Source: Gonapodya sp. JEL0774 (taxonomy: Eukaryota; Monoblepharomycota; Monoblepharidomycetes; Monoblepharidales; Gonapodyaceae). From it: a DNA stretch of 58,036 bases. Below the pieces are notes generated by a model. That model was given only the letters and a program-made list of their open reading frames with translations, was not told the origin of the DNA and made no database searches. Positions 1-11,100 of this stretch are shown one piece after another. The position numbers were made by a program, and so were the translations under genes. The stretch's first letter is position 1, and the number at the start of each line of letters is the position of its first letter. The stretch is taken from contig JADIIX010000140.1 in NCBI GenBank assembly GCA_027604505.1, forward strand, positions 1-58,036, given 5' to 3'.

Positions 1-99
1 GCCCAGGGCGGTGTCCTCCCCAACATCCACTCTGTTCTCCTCCCCAAGAAGACCCCCGGCATTCTCCCGGGCGGCAAACCTGGCAAGGGTGACGCTTAA
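1..99 (+). CDS. Histone H2A, C-terminal fragment
   Basis: The window opens inside a reading frame that encodes the last 32 residues of histone H2A and ends at TAA 97-99. The diagnostic stretch is AQGGVLPNIHSVLLPKK, the H2A docking-domain C-terminus that contacts H3-H4 in the nucleosome. The tail after it is short and ends in KGDA. It lacks the SQE/SQ phosphorylation motif that marks H2A.X-type tails in many fungi, so this copy does not show that DNA-damage signature. The histone fold and start codon lie upstream of the window. No other core histone gene is seen on the downstream side. The identification is very secure from the motif alone. Confidence 0.95.
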   Translation, partial: AQGGVLPNIHSVLLPKKTPGILPGGKPGKGDA

Positions 100-816
100 G
101 CGCCTTCCTCTTCCTGAGATTGATAAGGATTGATACAGTCGGGTGGAGAAACCAGCCCGCTGCTTGCAGATAACGGAATTTTTAAATTCCACCTCCTTTT
201 TAAATGCAATACGATTTTGAGTACCCTCATTTTGTTCCTCGTTCATATGTACTAGTGCACTTCATTGCAGAAAATACGTTCGGTGAATCCTATCAATATG
301 AACCCATGTACTTCTGCAATTAATTAACTATTTGCTTCCACTTCGTGTACTCTTCGTGTGCAGCAAATGCCCTGTGGTGCCTTGTGAAACCTTGGGTCAT
401 GCGCGCTCCATGCCTTTAGCATACCAAACTACTGATCTGATGACCTTGGGCCTATCAGCTTTCACCAATCCCAACACCTCACAACACATTTGCGCGGCGG
501 CTTTGAACAACTCCCAGCGTGGCCTTGCAAATAAAAGGCGACACTAACTATCCACACCACGCGTCCAGCGCCTTGTCTGAAAGGTGCTTCAGCGAATGCA
601 GGTGATCTCACGCAGGCTGCTTTGACGGCTGCACTGGAACAACAAATTGCAAAATTTAATTATTGCACATTTGACATTGCATTTGTGTGATGCCACAAAA
701 TCCTGTCTCCACTTTGACATGTGACTGTGATGACTCTTGAAAAGCACGATGACTCACACGCGGCTTTGGGGGGCCGATGAATTATAAATACCTGCAGAAA
801 TTCATTCGAACCAGAA
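100..816. other. Intergenic region between H2A and the next gene
   Basis: About 0.7 kb without a supportable gene. It should hold the 3' UTR and terminator of the H2A gene and the promoter of the gene starting at 817. Short open frames here have no recognisable content. A TATA-like element lies at its right end. Confidence 0.6.
781..790 (+). promoter_or_regulatory. TATA-like element
   Basis: The sequence attataaata lies 27 bases before the ATG at 817. Its position would imply a very short 5' UTR, so it is a plausible but unproven core-promoter element for the seven-exon gene that follows. Confidence 0.3.
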
Positions 817-1857
817 ATGCTTGCAACATCTGAATATACGCATCCAACTGAGTCCAAAGACACAGAAGGTCCCAAAACTGTGGTGCTGGCTTTGTAAGTC
901 CGCAGTGTCTGCCGGTGCTTTGATTATGTACAACCTCATCACAACCCGTGGGAGTGCAGAAGCCTTAAAGCAGAACATCATCCTGACGATCCCGCAGATC
1001 ACGCTGGTACGAAATACCGGGCAGTAAGGGTACCTTCCCCGGACGATCGTCCCCTCTACGTTAGGGAGCCTGAGGTATGTATGATTCTTAAAGAAGTCTC
1101 CGGCATTGGTTGTTCCATTTTGACATCGACTACTATTGCCCAAAATACAAGGTGGTCTTTCATGCTGCGATCCAGCATCTGAACAAAGGGGATACGCTCG
1201 TTCTGTACAACGCACAAAAAGTATCCGGGCTGAGTGAGTAGCGAATTCACCCTTATTTAGTTTCAATGTTACATCAGATCACGATTCATGACTTTTTCAC
1301 ACAATCACAGCCCACACAGGCGATGATGCCGACCACGAGTGAGTGCAGCCATTTCTCTTGCCCGTTTTGATCATTACAATACATGCCTTCGCTTAAATAC
1401 ACGCCTTCGCTTAAATCCCCAGTCTATTTGAAGATAAGCAACGTCTCCGAGCTGTCGCTGAAGTTCTCAAGAAAGATATGACACAGGACCTTGCGGAGGT
1501 AAGTTGGTGATTGAAGGTGGAGTCGGGGGAGAGCTATGAAATTGATTGATCTGACCTAAATACCAAAGTCTATCAACTTCCAAGTTGATGCAAGTGTTGT
1601 ACCTCACGTAGCCACCGGAATACTCAGGTGAGTTTTGCCCTCTGCGTCCTCTTTCATGATCTGCAACCTCACCATGTTCAACTTGAACCAGATCGGTCAT
1701 ATCCAACTCTGCCTCGCTCCTCATCCTGCACGGTAAAGCCATTCGAAAAGGACATGGTAGAATTCTGGAAGAAGTGCTTGCTGCGTGTCCCCAAGGCACC
1801 GATGTGGTAGAGGTTCGGGGTGATGGGAAGTGCGTGCGGTGGTCGAAGAAAGCTTGA
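817..1857 (+). CDS. Possible universal stress protein-like protein, seven short exons
   Basis: Seven exons can be traced: 817-893, 960-1074, about 1094-1233, 1311-1338, 1423-1498, 1569-1627 and 1692-1857. All junctions keep phase except between exons 2 and 3, where no GT-AG pair restores the frame. The protein has a polar start, then a segment with VVFHAAIQHLNKGDTLVLYN, an acidic/helical middle (LRAVAEVLKKDM), and an end with SLLILHGKAIRKGHGRILEE followed by VVEVRG. The order (helix, strand 'GDTLVLYN', helical E/K/L segment, strand 'LLIL' with a Gly/basic loop, final strand) resembles the alpha/beta fold of UspA-type nucleotide-binding stress proteins. That is inferred from pattern only. The exon structure is well supported, the function is weak. 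Confidence 0.5.
1381..1416 (+). repeat. Perfectly tandem 18-bp duplication in an intron
   Basis: Two head-to-tail 18-bp copies (1381-1398 and 1399-1416) share the core gccttcgcttaaat and differ at one base. They sit just before the acceptor of exon 5 of the 817-1857 gene and look like a recent slippage duplication in an intron. Confidence 0.8.
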
Positions 1858-2247
1858 AAAAATTGTAGTTGTTTGAAAGCATATGCTTGATATTGTAGAT
1901 ATTCTTGGTTTGTGGAGTAATAATGATGGAATTTTGGTGTGAGAATTTTGTCCCTTGACCACTGCACCTCCAACAATTCAATCAATGTAGCATCAACTAC
2001 AATTCTAAGGACGAAATACCAATATGTTTAGCATTCTATCAGATGATCGAAACTCCGATGTGTGATGATTGATTGATGATGCCATGGTTCAGAGGGGATC
2101 CCATCTCTCCCAAATGTTCCCCGACGACGAGTAACGACTCCAATCATCCAGATTCTGCAAGTGAACATTCGAATTTCGAGTGAAAACGCGATTACGCAAC
2201 CTGCGGGAGTTGTTGAACACACCACGACACACTCTTCCACGGTCATT
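1858..2247. other. Convergent intergenic gap
   Basis: About 0.4 kb between the 3' ends of two convergent genes. It is AT-richer than its flanks and should hold both terminators. No gene, RNA or repeat was recognised. Confidence 0.5.
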
Positions 2248-5200
2248 TCAACACCTTGTATCCACCGTCACCGCAACCGCCCCCGCGGGCAACCCATTCG
2301 CACTACCGTTCGCCGCACTCCTCTTCCTTGCTTCTCCCTGTCCCAACCCCGCAGAAATGTTCCTCACCCTCCTCCCTGTCACCTCCACCACTTCGCCCCC
2401 GGAAACCGCCACAGTTCCCGCACGACCGATATCCACCTCAACCTCTCCATCGTCCCACCCAAACACCCCCCCGCGGCGACTGGGCTCATCCGCGCAAGGA
2501 TCTCGCGCGGGTGGACCGACATGCAAGGGCGTGAGGGACAGCGCGATGGTTTCAGGTCTCGTAGGCACCCTGACGCGAACCTGAGCCGGGGTGGATGGAG
2601 ATCCCGGAAGAGTACCGGATACGGACACGGACACGGGCTCGCACGGTTCGAGCGGCGAAGCGGTGTCGACATTCATGGCGGCGATGGCGGCGAGGGAATC
2701 GTGGTGGGGGAGGCGGGGGCCTGAGTTGCCAGCGCCCCATTTGCCAGAGTGTTTTTCGGGTTCGGCGGAGTGGTGCCAGTGGTACCTTGTGGAGCACAGA
2801 GGTGGGACGTCGCAATGGGACATTTTTCAGGGTGTTGCATTTAACACTCAAACCATCATCAGTGTTCGCTTCCGAAGGCATCCTCAACTCACATGAAGTA
2901 CTCAGACCCTCCAATCAACAAACCACCCCCGATAATGTTTCCCAGTACCACCGCGGACTGGTTGTACCAGAACCCCGCCCACCTGGAAGTGGCCGAAATC
3001 GCGGTTCGAACACCAATCACAAGTGTGTGCCATGAGGGAGGGGGACGGAGTCGAGGAAATAAAAATAGGGATAAAGAAAGCGATGAAAGGCCGTGTCAGC
3101 TCTGGCCAAACGCTGGTATTGAACAACTACCGCTCAACACAACCACGGCAAACACCATAGCAACGCCCCCATCCTCCATCCAACACAAATAGGAGACACG
3201 TACGACACATTGGCCCCGTAATAGATCGAAATCGGGATGAACATCATGTTGGCGACGCAGTGTTCGTAGCCGATCACGGCGAAAGTGACCTGTCAGGTGC
3301 GAGTATGGAGAATGCGGTAGCAAGGGTTCGCGAAAGCGAAAGGGGAGCGAGGGTTACCGAAAATATGTGAGACGGCACGGTGAAGTGTCAGTTCGTTCCG
3401 GCGCACGCTTGTGCTTGTGATGGGGTGCATATTGCAAAACTCACTATCGGACTGAGAAAGGACCCACAAGTGCATCGACGGAGCCACACGAATACGGGAC
3501 GATGGCGATGGCGAGTCATGTAGAAGAGGGGGAAGGGTGCACAAGAGCACGCACGCGCAAGTTAGATCGGGTCCGTCCCCATTTCCACAATGGACCGAAC
3601 GTTAAATAAAAACAGTCCCGCTTGCCACAGCTGGCACCATCCCACGCCGCTTGCGTCACTCACATCCACATGGCGACGATCTTCCCCGTCACATCTCGAG
3701 CGGCCAGTCCGAGGAATATGGAGAGACACACGAGGGCGTTGGCGGGTATGCCGCGGAGGAAGAGGACGTGCCAGGGGAGGGTAGTCTGGTGTCGAAGGGG
3801 AAGAAAGCGGCGAAGCCGGCACGGGTGGTGGATCGGTGCGCAAAGTATAAGTATATTAGTCGAGTTGACGAGCATTCAACATTTATGGACTGCGCCGCAA
3901 AGGGAACCGCTCCGGCCCGTCCATCTCACCTTGAGTACCCCAATGGCCGATACGTAGGTCAAGTACGGCTCGTTCTTGAAGATCTCCGTCTGGTAGGCGA
4001 ACAAGTACCCGCACAGAAGACACGCGGCGAGGTTGGAGAGGTACACGAGCAGCCAGTTGCGGAGAAGACCTAGGATGGAGATGCGGCGATTGAGGAGGGA
4101 GACGACGAGGATCACTTTTTGTAGGGCGAAGGAAGACGGGGCAAGGAGGGGGGCAGGATGAGCCGTACGTACGTACTGCACAGACGTAAGCGAGACTGGA
4201 ATACATACTGGTGTTCCCGGTGAAGAGCTCTCCTCCAAAGAGCACGATATAGAAGATCCCGACTGAGCAACCGAGCACCGAGGTCGTGCGCAGAATGGAG
4301 CAACCAAACCCGAGGAGAGGGAGACGGAGCGAAAAAACCAGGAAGCGTACAGTGTTTCGTCAGTCCACCCCACGTTCGTCCCCCCATCACGTTCCCTTAT
4401 CCCCCATGAAACTCACCCGGAAACGTCACCCCCAACAACACCTTGCTCACAGCCGGGTACGCCGCGCGCACCTCCGGCGGTAGCCCGCCGCCGGCCGTAA
4501 GCGCAAACAGGCATCCCTGGGAGACGAAGAAGCCGGCCAGGAGGCCGAGAACTTGGATTAGGAGAGAGCGAGGAGGGCGGTATGAGGATGGGAAATGGAG
4601 AGGGTGCGGGCAGGAGGGCGAAGGAAGGTGAACGTACATATGGTCTTGTCCCACGGTATGTCGTTTTTCTTCACCCCGAGGTTGGCGACGATGGTCTGTG
4701 GTTGGAAAGGGGTGGTGGGAGGTGGTGAGAAAAGTGAGATAAGCGAGTGCAGAGCGCCACCAGCAACAGCGGTGGTATGTGGCGGTGGGTAATATTCGGG
4801 GACAGACATCACAACAGCACACCCCGACCACCACACCACAGCCGACGTGGAAGGCGGGGAGCGGGACGGGCAGGCAGGTAGGCCGGTACACCGGCGCGGT
4901 GGGGAAACGGGGCCCAAGCAGTCCGTTGGCACCACAACCCCGAGTTACGAAGCACCGAGACGCGAGTCAATTCTCGCACCGACCTCGTATGCCCCGCTCG
5001 GATGACGGCGTTTTTGTCCCTCCCCCGGCCCATGGGACATTTTGTGGCCCCCGCGTTCGGTGACACTCCACGTGCCATGCCCGCCGCCTCCAACCTCGAG
5101 ACCCCGGCCGCCCCAACCCACCTCCAACGCCTCCCCCTTATTGATATCGTCGATTTTCCCCTTCTCCCCCCCTGCCTTGTGGCCAAACCCCGCCTCTTCC

Positions 5201-5436
5201 TCGGGCTCCTCGACCAGCACTCCTCCACCGCCGCCACCGCCCGCCGGGTCCGCGAGCAAGTCATCTGGCCAGGACGAGGGGTGGTACGAGGATGCAGAGG
5301 AATGGGAGGGTGTTTGATGGGCGAAGTGTGGGGCGGGGGAGGGGGGGGCTGAGGGGTTGGTGGGGGGCGTGTTCTGGTAGTCCGTGGGGGGTGGGGGGGT
5401 TTTCCAACCGGGGTTGGGGGGGGGGGGGATGGACAT
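2248..5436 (-). CDS. Formate/nitrite transporter (FNT family)
   Basis: A pentameric-type anion channel/transporter of the FNT family, expected in the plasma membrane and moving formate or nitrite. Nine exons join in phase (given low to high): 2248-2785, 2893-2982, 3204-3289, 3445-3451, 3664-3785, 3930-4114, 4209-4262, 4417-4551, 4638-4695. Family hallmarks in order are ANLGVKKND, FALTAGGG, FGGELFTGNT, LRNWLLVYLSN, FLRGIPANALVCL, GYEHCVANMMFIP (with the conserved His) and VVLGNIIGGGLLIGG. Six membrane helices fit the family. One exon is only 7 nt. After the last helix comes a tail of about 180 residues, Pro/Gly/Ser-rich, far longer than usual. Upstream of 4695 the N-terminal exon is unresolved; an ATG at 5436 opens a long proline/glycine-rich frame that would give a long disordered N-terminus. 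The core is certain, the start is tentative. Confidence 0.85.
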
Positions 5437-8139
5437 GGTGGTGCGGGCGAGGGACGATGAGGAGGGGTGTGGGTGGGGAGTGGAGGAAGAGGGTGAGTGG
5501 TGGGACATATGTGAGACGTGCTGGTGGGAGTGGGAGTGGTGGAGGTGGAGGGGGTCGGACGGGGAAGAGGTAGACGGTGCGGGGGAGTTGGTGTGTGTCC
5601 CGCGGACGAGGTCGACGAGGTGGCGGGATGAGAGCGAGGGGTGGATGTGAGGGGTGGGAAAGGCTGTTGAGTTGGGTTGGTGGTTGATCGACGTAGAGGA
5701 GGACACGACGTGGACAGGGAGGGAAGAGAGCGGGATCGGTGCAGGCTCGAACACGGGCTGCGTGTCTGGAGTCGGCGGTGAAGGCGACGGCGGAGAACTG
5801 GTGGAGAAGTGGACCGGAGCGAGTGAGGGGCGGCGGGGTGTTGGCGATGCGAGCGGGGCGGGAGCGGGGGCGGGGGCGAGGGGGACTGAGGTGTTGGTGT
5901 GGTGCGTTTTATGGTAATAGGAGGGGGGCGCAAAGCGTAAGCGAGTACCCGGGTTTGTTGGGTGCCCATCGACAAGGTGAGTTTCCGTGTACAATCGAGA
6001 GGTGATGTATGGAAGCCAAAGGCACCAAAAACAGCGACGATTTTCGAATGAATTTGGATTCAACAGAATTGGCGTCGAATGAAAATCAAAGACGAATATA
6101 TCAACGAAATTCGAATTGTTTGGTGCGCTAATGCGATGGTAACTTGAGCGAAATGGTCACGTACGCTTTTCTGTGTCTGCGGTGTCGTCCATTTGGGGTG
6201 AGGAGGTTGAAGGAGACAGAGGAGTCTGGAGGCAACGAATGCAGAAAGCACAGAGCTCGAATCAGATGAAAATCAACGCGCAAACTGAGTCATTTTGTGT
6301 TTCGCCGGATCCGCCATCGCCGCCCTCTCGCCCTGTCCCCCGCTGCCGTCGCGGCATGAGCCAGCTCGGGGCCCAGACTGGGGGACGTGGAGCCACTGAC
6401 GTCGGGGAGCGGCAGCCAGCCCGTGGACACGGGGGAACACGCACCGTGAAAGCGAGTTTGACAAGATAAGCGGGATGGCGTCCACGCGTCGCGTCCTCTG
6501 CAGCTCTTCTGTCGCTGTCGCTATCGCTTTTGTCCGCTGTTGCTGCTGACCGCTGTCCGCACCACCGTTGTCCGTTCTGGCTGGGGTGCTTGACTACACG
6601 TTCTCTCGTTTCCTTGTCCGTGCTTAATCGACTTCAATTAAACTTGACCTCCTGTCCGCGTTCGGTCCAATACCCCGTGTTCTAATATAATCGCGTATGC
6701 AGGTTCAAGCGGCTTCCCGGTTCAGCTCCCCTCTCCGCCTGTGACTCACACAATGCCCCGCCTGAGGTGGCAGTCGCAATCGCTCGGCCTTTTTTTATTT
6801 CCGATTCTCTAAATTTCCAAGCATTCTTGATGTGATGCTGTGCTTTGTATTGGTGCTTATACCTGTTGTCCTGTATACTTGACTAATAGTCCGCCCGTCC
6901 ATTCTCCATGGCCCAACTCCGTCATGGAACGATTATGTGTGATACAATTCCCTCTGAACCATTTCTCCCGCATCCAAAAAGTCTGTTTGAGTTTCCTTGC
7001 TGGACCGGCCTCCAGCCTAATATACCATAATAATGAAAGCCCCAGGAGTTGCTGCAAACACGTGCCACCGGCCACATGATGACAGGACCGGGCATATCCT
7101 ACTGAAAAAATCGCCATCAATGTCTCCCACCATCCTGTGCACGGCCCACTCGTCGCATCACCGTTCCCTATTTTCTTTTGCGGGATTTCCGTCTGGTGGC
7201 TGCAGATTTCAACTGTTGTTGGTTCAACTGGCACGTCCCAGTCAGCACCCCCCAAAAAGCGATCTTCAGCGTTGCGGAGCATGAGAGCATCCCACCACGA
7301 CCATGATCACTAGCTGGTACCAAGACGTACCACTCTATGCTCCCCCTGTGCACACATACACGTGAAGGGGAGCTGACGTCACCGATGTCCCACCGGCATA
7401 CCCCATTCCTCCATTCCTCCATTTCCACACGGGCACCAACACATTTCCGCTTTTTGTACCAATAATACCCAGCTGGTGTCTCTCCTCCTGTTGCATTTTT
7501 TTTTGACACTACACAGGAGCATCCAGGGTCTTTTGTCAACCCTCGTGTCTCATGCTGTTTCCCAAAGTGTAACACAAATTTTTCTCCCTGAGAGTACTAC
7601 AGGGCACGCAGTAGCTAAAACCTCCCCTGTTCCGTGGTCCAGATGCAGTCAAATACCTTGACTGAACCCCACTTCGTCGTTCACGACCACAGATCACTGA
7701 CCATCGTGTGGTCTGAAATACTAAATGACTTGGGGAACGGGCGAGTGGGGTACTGCCAACACCTTACTTCATTTTGGGCATCATCTGATATGTGGCCGAC
7801 TTTGGCTGCCCTGTTGACTGCCAAGTAGAATTCTAAACGGTTTCTTGCGATGCCCTCCTCTCAGTATCATCCCTCTATCTTTCCCACCCCACCCATTCAC
7901 TTTGTTGGTCCAATCTCCCGCCCTTTCTTGTGAACACTCTGTTGGGTGTCTCAGAATCCTGGTTTACACCTTTGGAATCCAACACTAAGTGCCCAGAGTC
8001 CCCGTTTTGTTAGAGTACATATGGTGGGCCAGAAACCACTTGCGCTTGGGAATGCGATGGGTGTGTACATTCCATGAACTAACGACATATTGCTATTCCA
8101 AATTACCTCGCACTCGCTCCGCCAGAAGCCTCCTTTTCT
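5437..8139. other. Long intergenic region without a recognised gene
   Basis: About 2.7 kb. Its left part (to about 6.1 kb) is strongly purine-skewed on the + strand and may be 5' leader or promoter of the minus-strand transporter gene. The rest contains only short open frames without domains, signal peptides or consistent splice structure. CT-rich stretches occur around 6.5-6.6 and 7.9 kb. No transposon ends or tRNA were recognised. Confidence 0.5.
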
Positions 8140-11100
8140 TTAAAACTCTCCCACTAACCCTGCATGTTGCACCATATAGCAATAATCCTCCCAATGGTCG
8201 AACATGGCCGGATAAGCATTGTTCGCAAGAGGTGTCAGAGGTTCAATTTGGATATACTTGGCTCGTCGGATGAGCGTTTCGATGATAAGGAGGGATTGCG
8301 GGCTAAACGGAGGACAATAGGCGCCGGGGAGTGGGAGGATGGGGTGGACGGAAGGAGAGGTTGAGTGGTCATAAGCAATGGAAGAGTAAGGAGAGGTAGG
8401 AGACGTCGTTCGAGGTGAGGGTGATTTGATTTGGTTCAGAAAAACGATACGCACGATCCATTGTGGACATCAAACCGCATCAAAAAGGATAGAGTAACAC
8501 ACCTCTTATATGGATTCACCGTCTCCTCTAAATGTTTGAGCCATTTGTACATAGTGGAGAAGTTTGGATCCCCCGATCGCATTACAACTTTATCCAAAAT
8601 ACGATCGGCGATGGAGAGAGCTTTGATGCGTACTTGTTCAGAACGGGTGTTATGCCAGATGCGCTGATGCAACAGTGGAGACAGAGAATAGGAGTGTTCC
8701 GATTTGTTTGTCACCAAGGGGGGCAAGAAAACCGTGGAGGTCGGATAGTAGCGACGTCACTTAAATGATGATCAAAACTTCAGTTCCCGATTCTCACGCA
8801 CTACCTACCCTTAGATTGTAAATTGTCTCCTTGGTGACCTCGGGCTCCAACCTACAGCTATGGAACAACCTCTCCATTTCGAATATACTCTGTGGGCGAT
8901 TCTCTGAGGTAAGGTCCTTCATGACTCGAACCAAGTCGGCAGAGGTGTCAATCCAAGGTTGAGTTACAGAAGATGTGAGAATACGGTGGAGTACTTGGCG
9001 ACGGAGAGTCTCGAGTTTCTTGGACTAGAGCGGTGGCGTGACGTGTTTTGGGCACATGATGGCAGTGAGGTTGGCTGATTGCACAGTTAAACACCCGTCC
9101 ATCAAAGAACGATCAACACACCAATATTCCTTTCACGTATTCCTTCTCTCCAACAGGCCCACATCCTATCAACCCCCCGATGATACCAATGAGCTTATCC
9201 TTCTCATCCGCTGAAAACGGATAGAAACGAAAAACCTCTCGTCTGGTAAAGAGAGCAAGATGGTGCCAGATAGGCTTCTGAGTGCTGTGATGTCGAGCGC
9301 TCGATGCGGTGTTAGTGTTCGGGAGAGGTCGGCCTGGAGTAGCTCTGGTGGGATGGGGTGCACGATGGCAGGGGCCGGTGGAGAAGCGAAGTACTGTAGA
9401 GAATCTGAAAACCGGAGTTGCAAAGTTCAGACAGCGACAGTGTTGACAATATTCTTTGGATTTATCACTTACTTCTGCCGCAGAGCCTCTCTCAGCCGGC
9501 CAGTCCCAGAAGAGTCTCCGCCGGCGTCCTTCCTCTCCCTCCCGTACCACACAATCTCGTCCCTTGTAACCACAAGAGCACCCCATGCTGTTGAAACGAG
9601 AACTTCCTTTGCAATGCAAGCAAAAGCATTCGCCTGTTGGCAATGTTTCTACATCTGTCGCATCATGGCAGATGACCTACCTCCATTTCCGCACCCCCGG
9701 TGCTTTGCACAGCAGCAGATGGAGTCGCACCGGCTACAGTGGTTGCCGGCGCCAGCCGCTCCGTGATAGGATCTACCTGCATAAAAACACGTTCCAACAC
9801 TGCAAAAATTTCCGCAGGTGGCGTCGGATCAAAAGGATGTGGTGGGAGGTGAGGTGGCGGCGGTAGAGGAGATGAACTTGTGAGCGGTGCCTGTGAGAGA
9901 GAACGAGGGTCAGAGCAAACCTGCCACCTTTGGCCGGGACGCGACTCACGGCAGACGACTGAGCACCTCCCATCTCACGCGCTAACTGAGCTCTTTCCTC
10001 TTCTTCCCGGGATTGTTTGGCGCGAATGAGCTATGTGCACGATTACCGAGTCACTTGCGAATCTGTTCAGTTGGATGTGCAACGCTGCAACTGACCTCCA
10101 TTACCCCCGTTCTTCCCTCTCCGACATCTACCACCCATGGTGGTTTCGGATTGCCTTCATTTGCCCCAATCGTTGCCATTTCTGCCCTCCCAATCTTTAT
10201 AAGAGCAGGAGCCCAGCTTCCTATCACAGCTGTCAAGTCCCCATTTTGTTTGGGAACAAGACACGCGAGGCGACTAAGGAGTGCCAGGTGGGGGTACAGT
10301 GTTCGAGCGATGGAAGGCGGTGGTGAGTACATCATGAGGTAAGCTGCCACAAGGTGCCTTCAATTTCAGGCAATTTCGGAAAACACAGCTCATGTAGTTT
10401 TGCGCTCACGTTCTAGTAGCTCCATGCCCCGAGTCACTCTTCTCGCTGCATTCGCAGCCTCCTCTACCAACTCCGGGGCAGCGACCGCCGCGACACCAAC
10501 CTCCGCGGTTGTTTTAATCCACGCGAACGCCGCACACCACGCGGCCGTGCGAGTTTGAGAATCGGAAAAAAATTGAGAAGGGTTAATTGCGGCACTTTCC
10601 GAGACGGGCAGGCACGCCAATTTGCGTTTTGCGGCCGGCAGGTCTGAATTTGTTGGTTCAGGTACTTCCGTGGCCAAAAACTCTGTCAGTCTAGCCAACT
10701 CTCTCTTGTCAGTGGTAGCCAACGCAAGAACAACCTCTACTGCCGATGCGCTGTTGGGTCGACCAAGGGAAGAATACACTGCGCCGCCGGGGTGTGGTGG
10801 AAGGAGAGCAAACATGAAGGACAGCAAGACAGAAAAGTAGGGTGGCATCTGCGAAATAGCAGACCGAGGGCATTACTTAGCAGGGCGACGTAACACGTTA
10901 ATGACATCGGCATTGTTTGTGAGTGGCTCACCCGTTGTCCGCTATCCGCAACCGCCCGCTCTGCCTCAGCCACCTCTTTCTCAACACTCCGCCACACATT
11001 GTCGTCGGACATGTCACCTTCGAGCCAAACGAGTGGCAATCGAGCGAGTGCTGCGCATAAACGTGCAAGCGAAGGTGTTGGATCTGATGGGTTCGGAGAG

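Noticed and set aside
2161-2724. Plus-strand open frames of 90-190 codons at 2.2-3.0 kb
   Set aside because: They lie opposite the Pro/Ser-rich tail exon of the minus-strand transporter, whose phase-consistent splicing is clear.
4809-5975. 388-codon minus frame rich in Pro/Ser/Thr/Arg
   Set aside because: It exists because of the strand skew; a second long frame overlaps it and no domain or splice logic supports it as a separate gene.
9440-9640. Apparent zinc ribbon (CFCLHC...CSC) in a minus frame near 9.6 kb
   Set aside because: Phase from the upstream exons selects another frame reading KHCQQANAFACIAKEVLVS; the cysteine-rich reading is a shadow.
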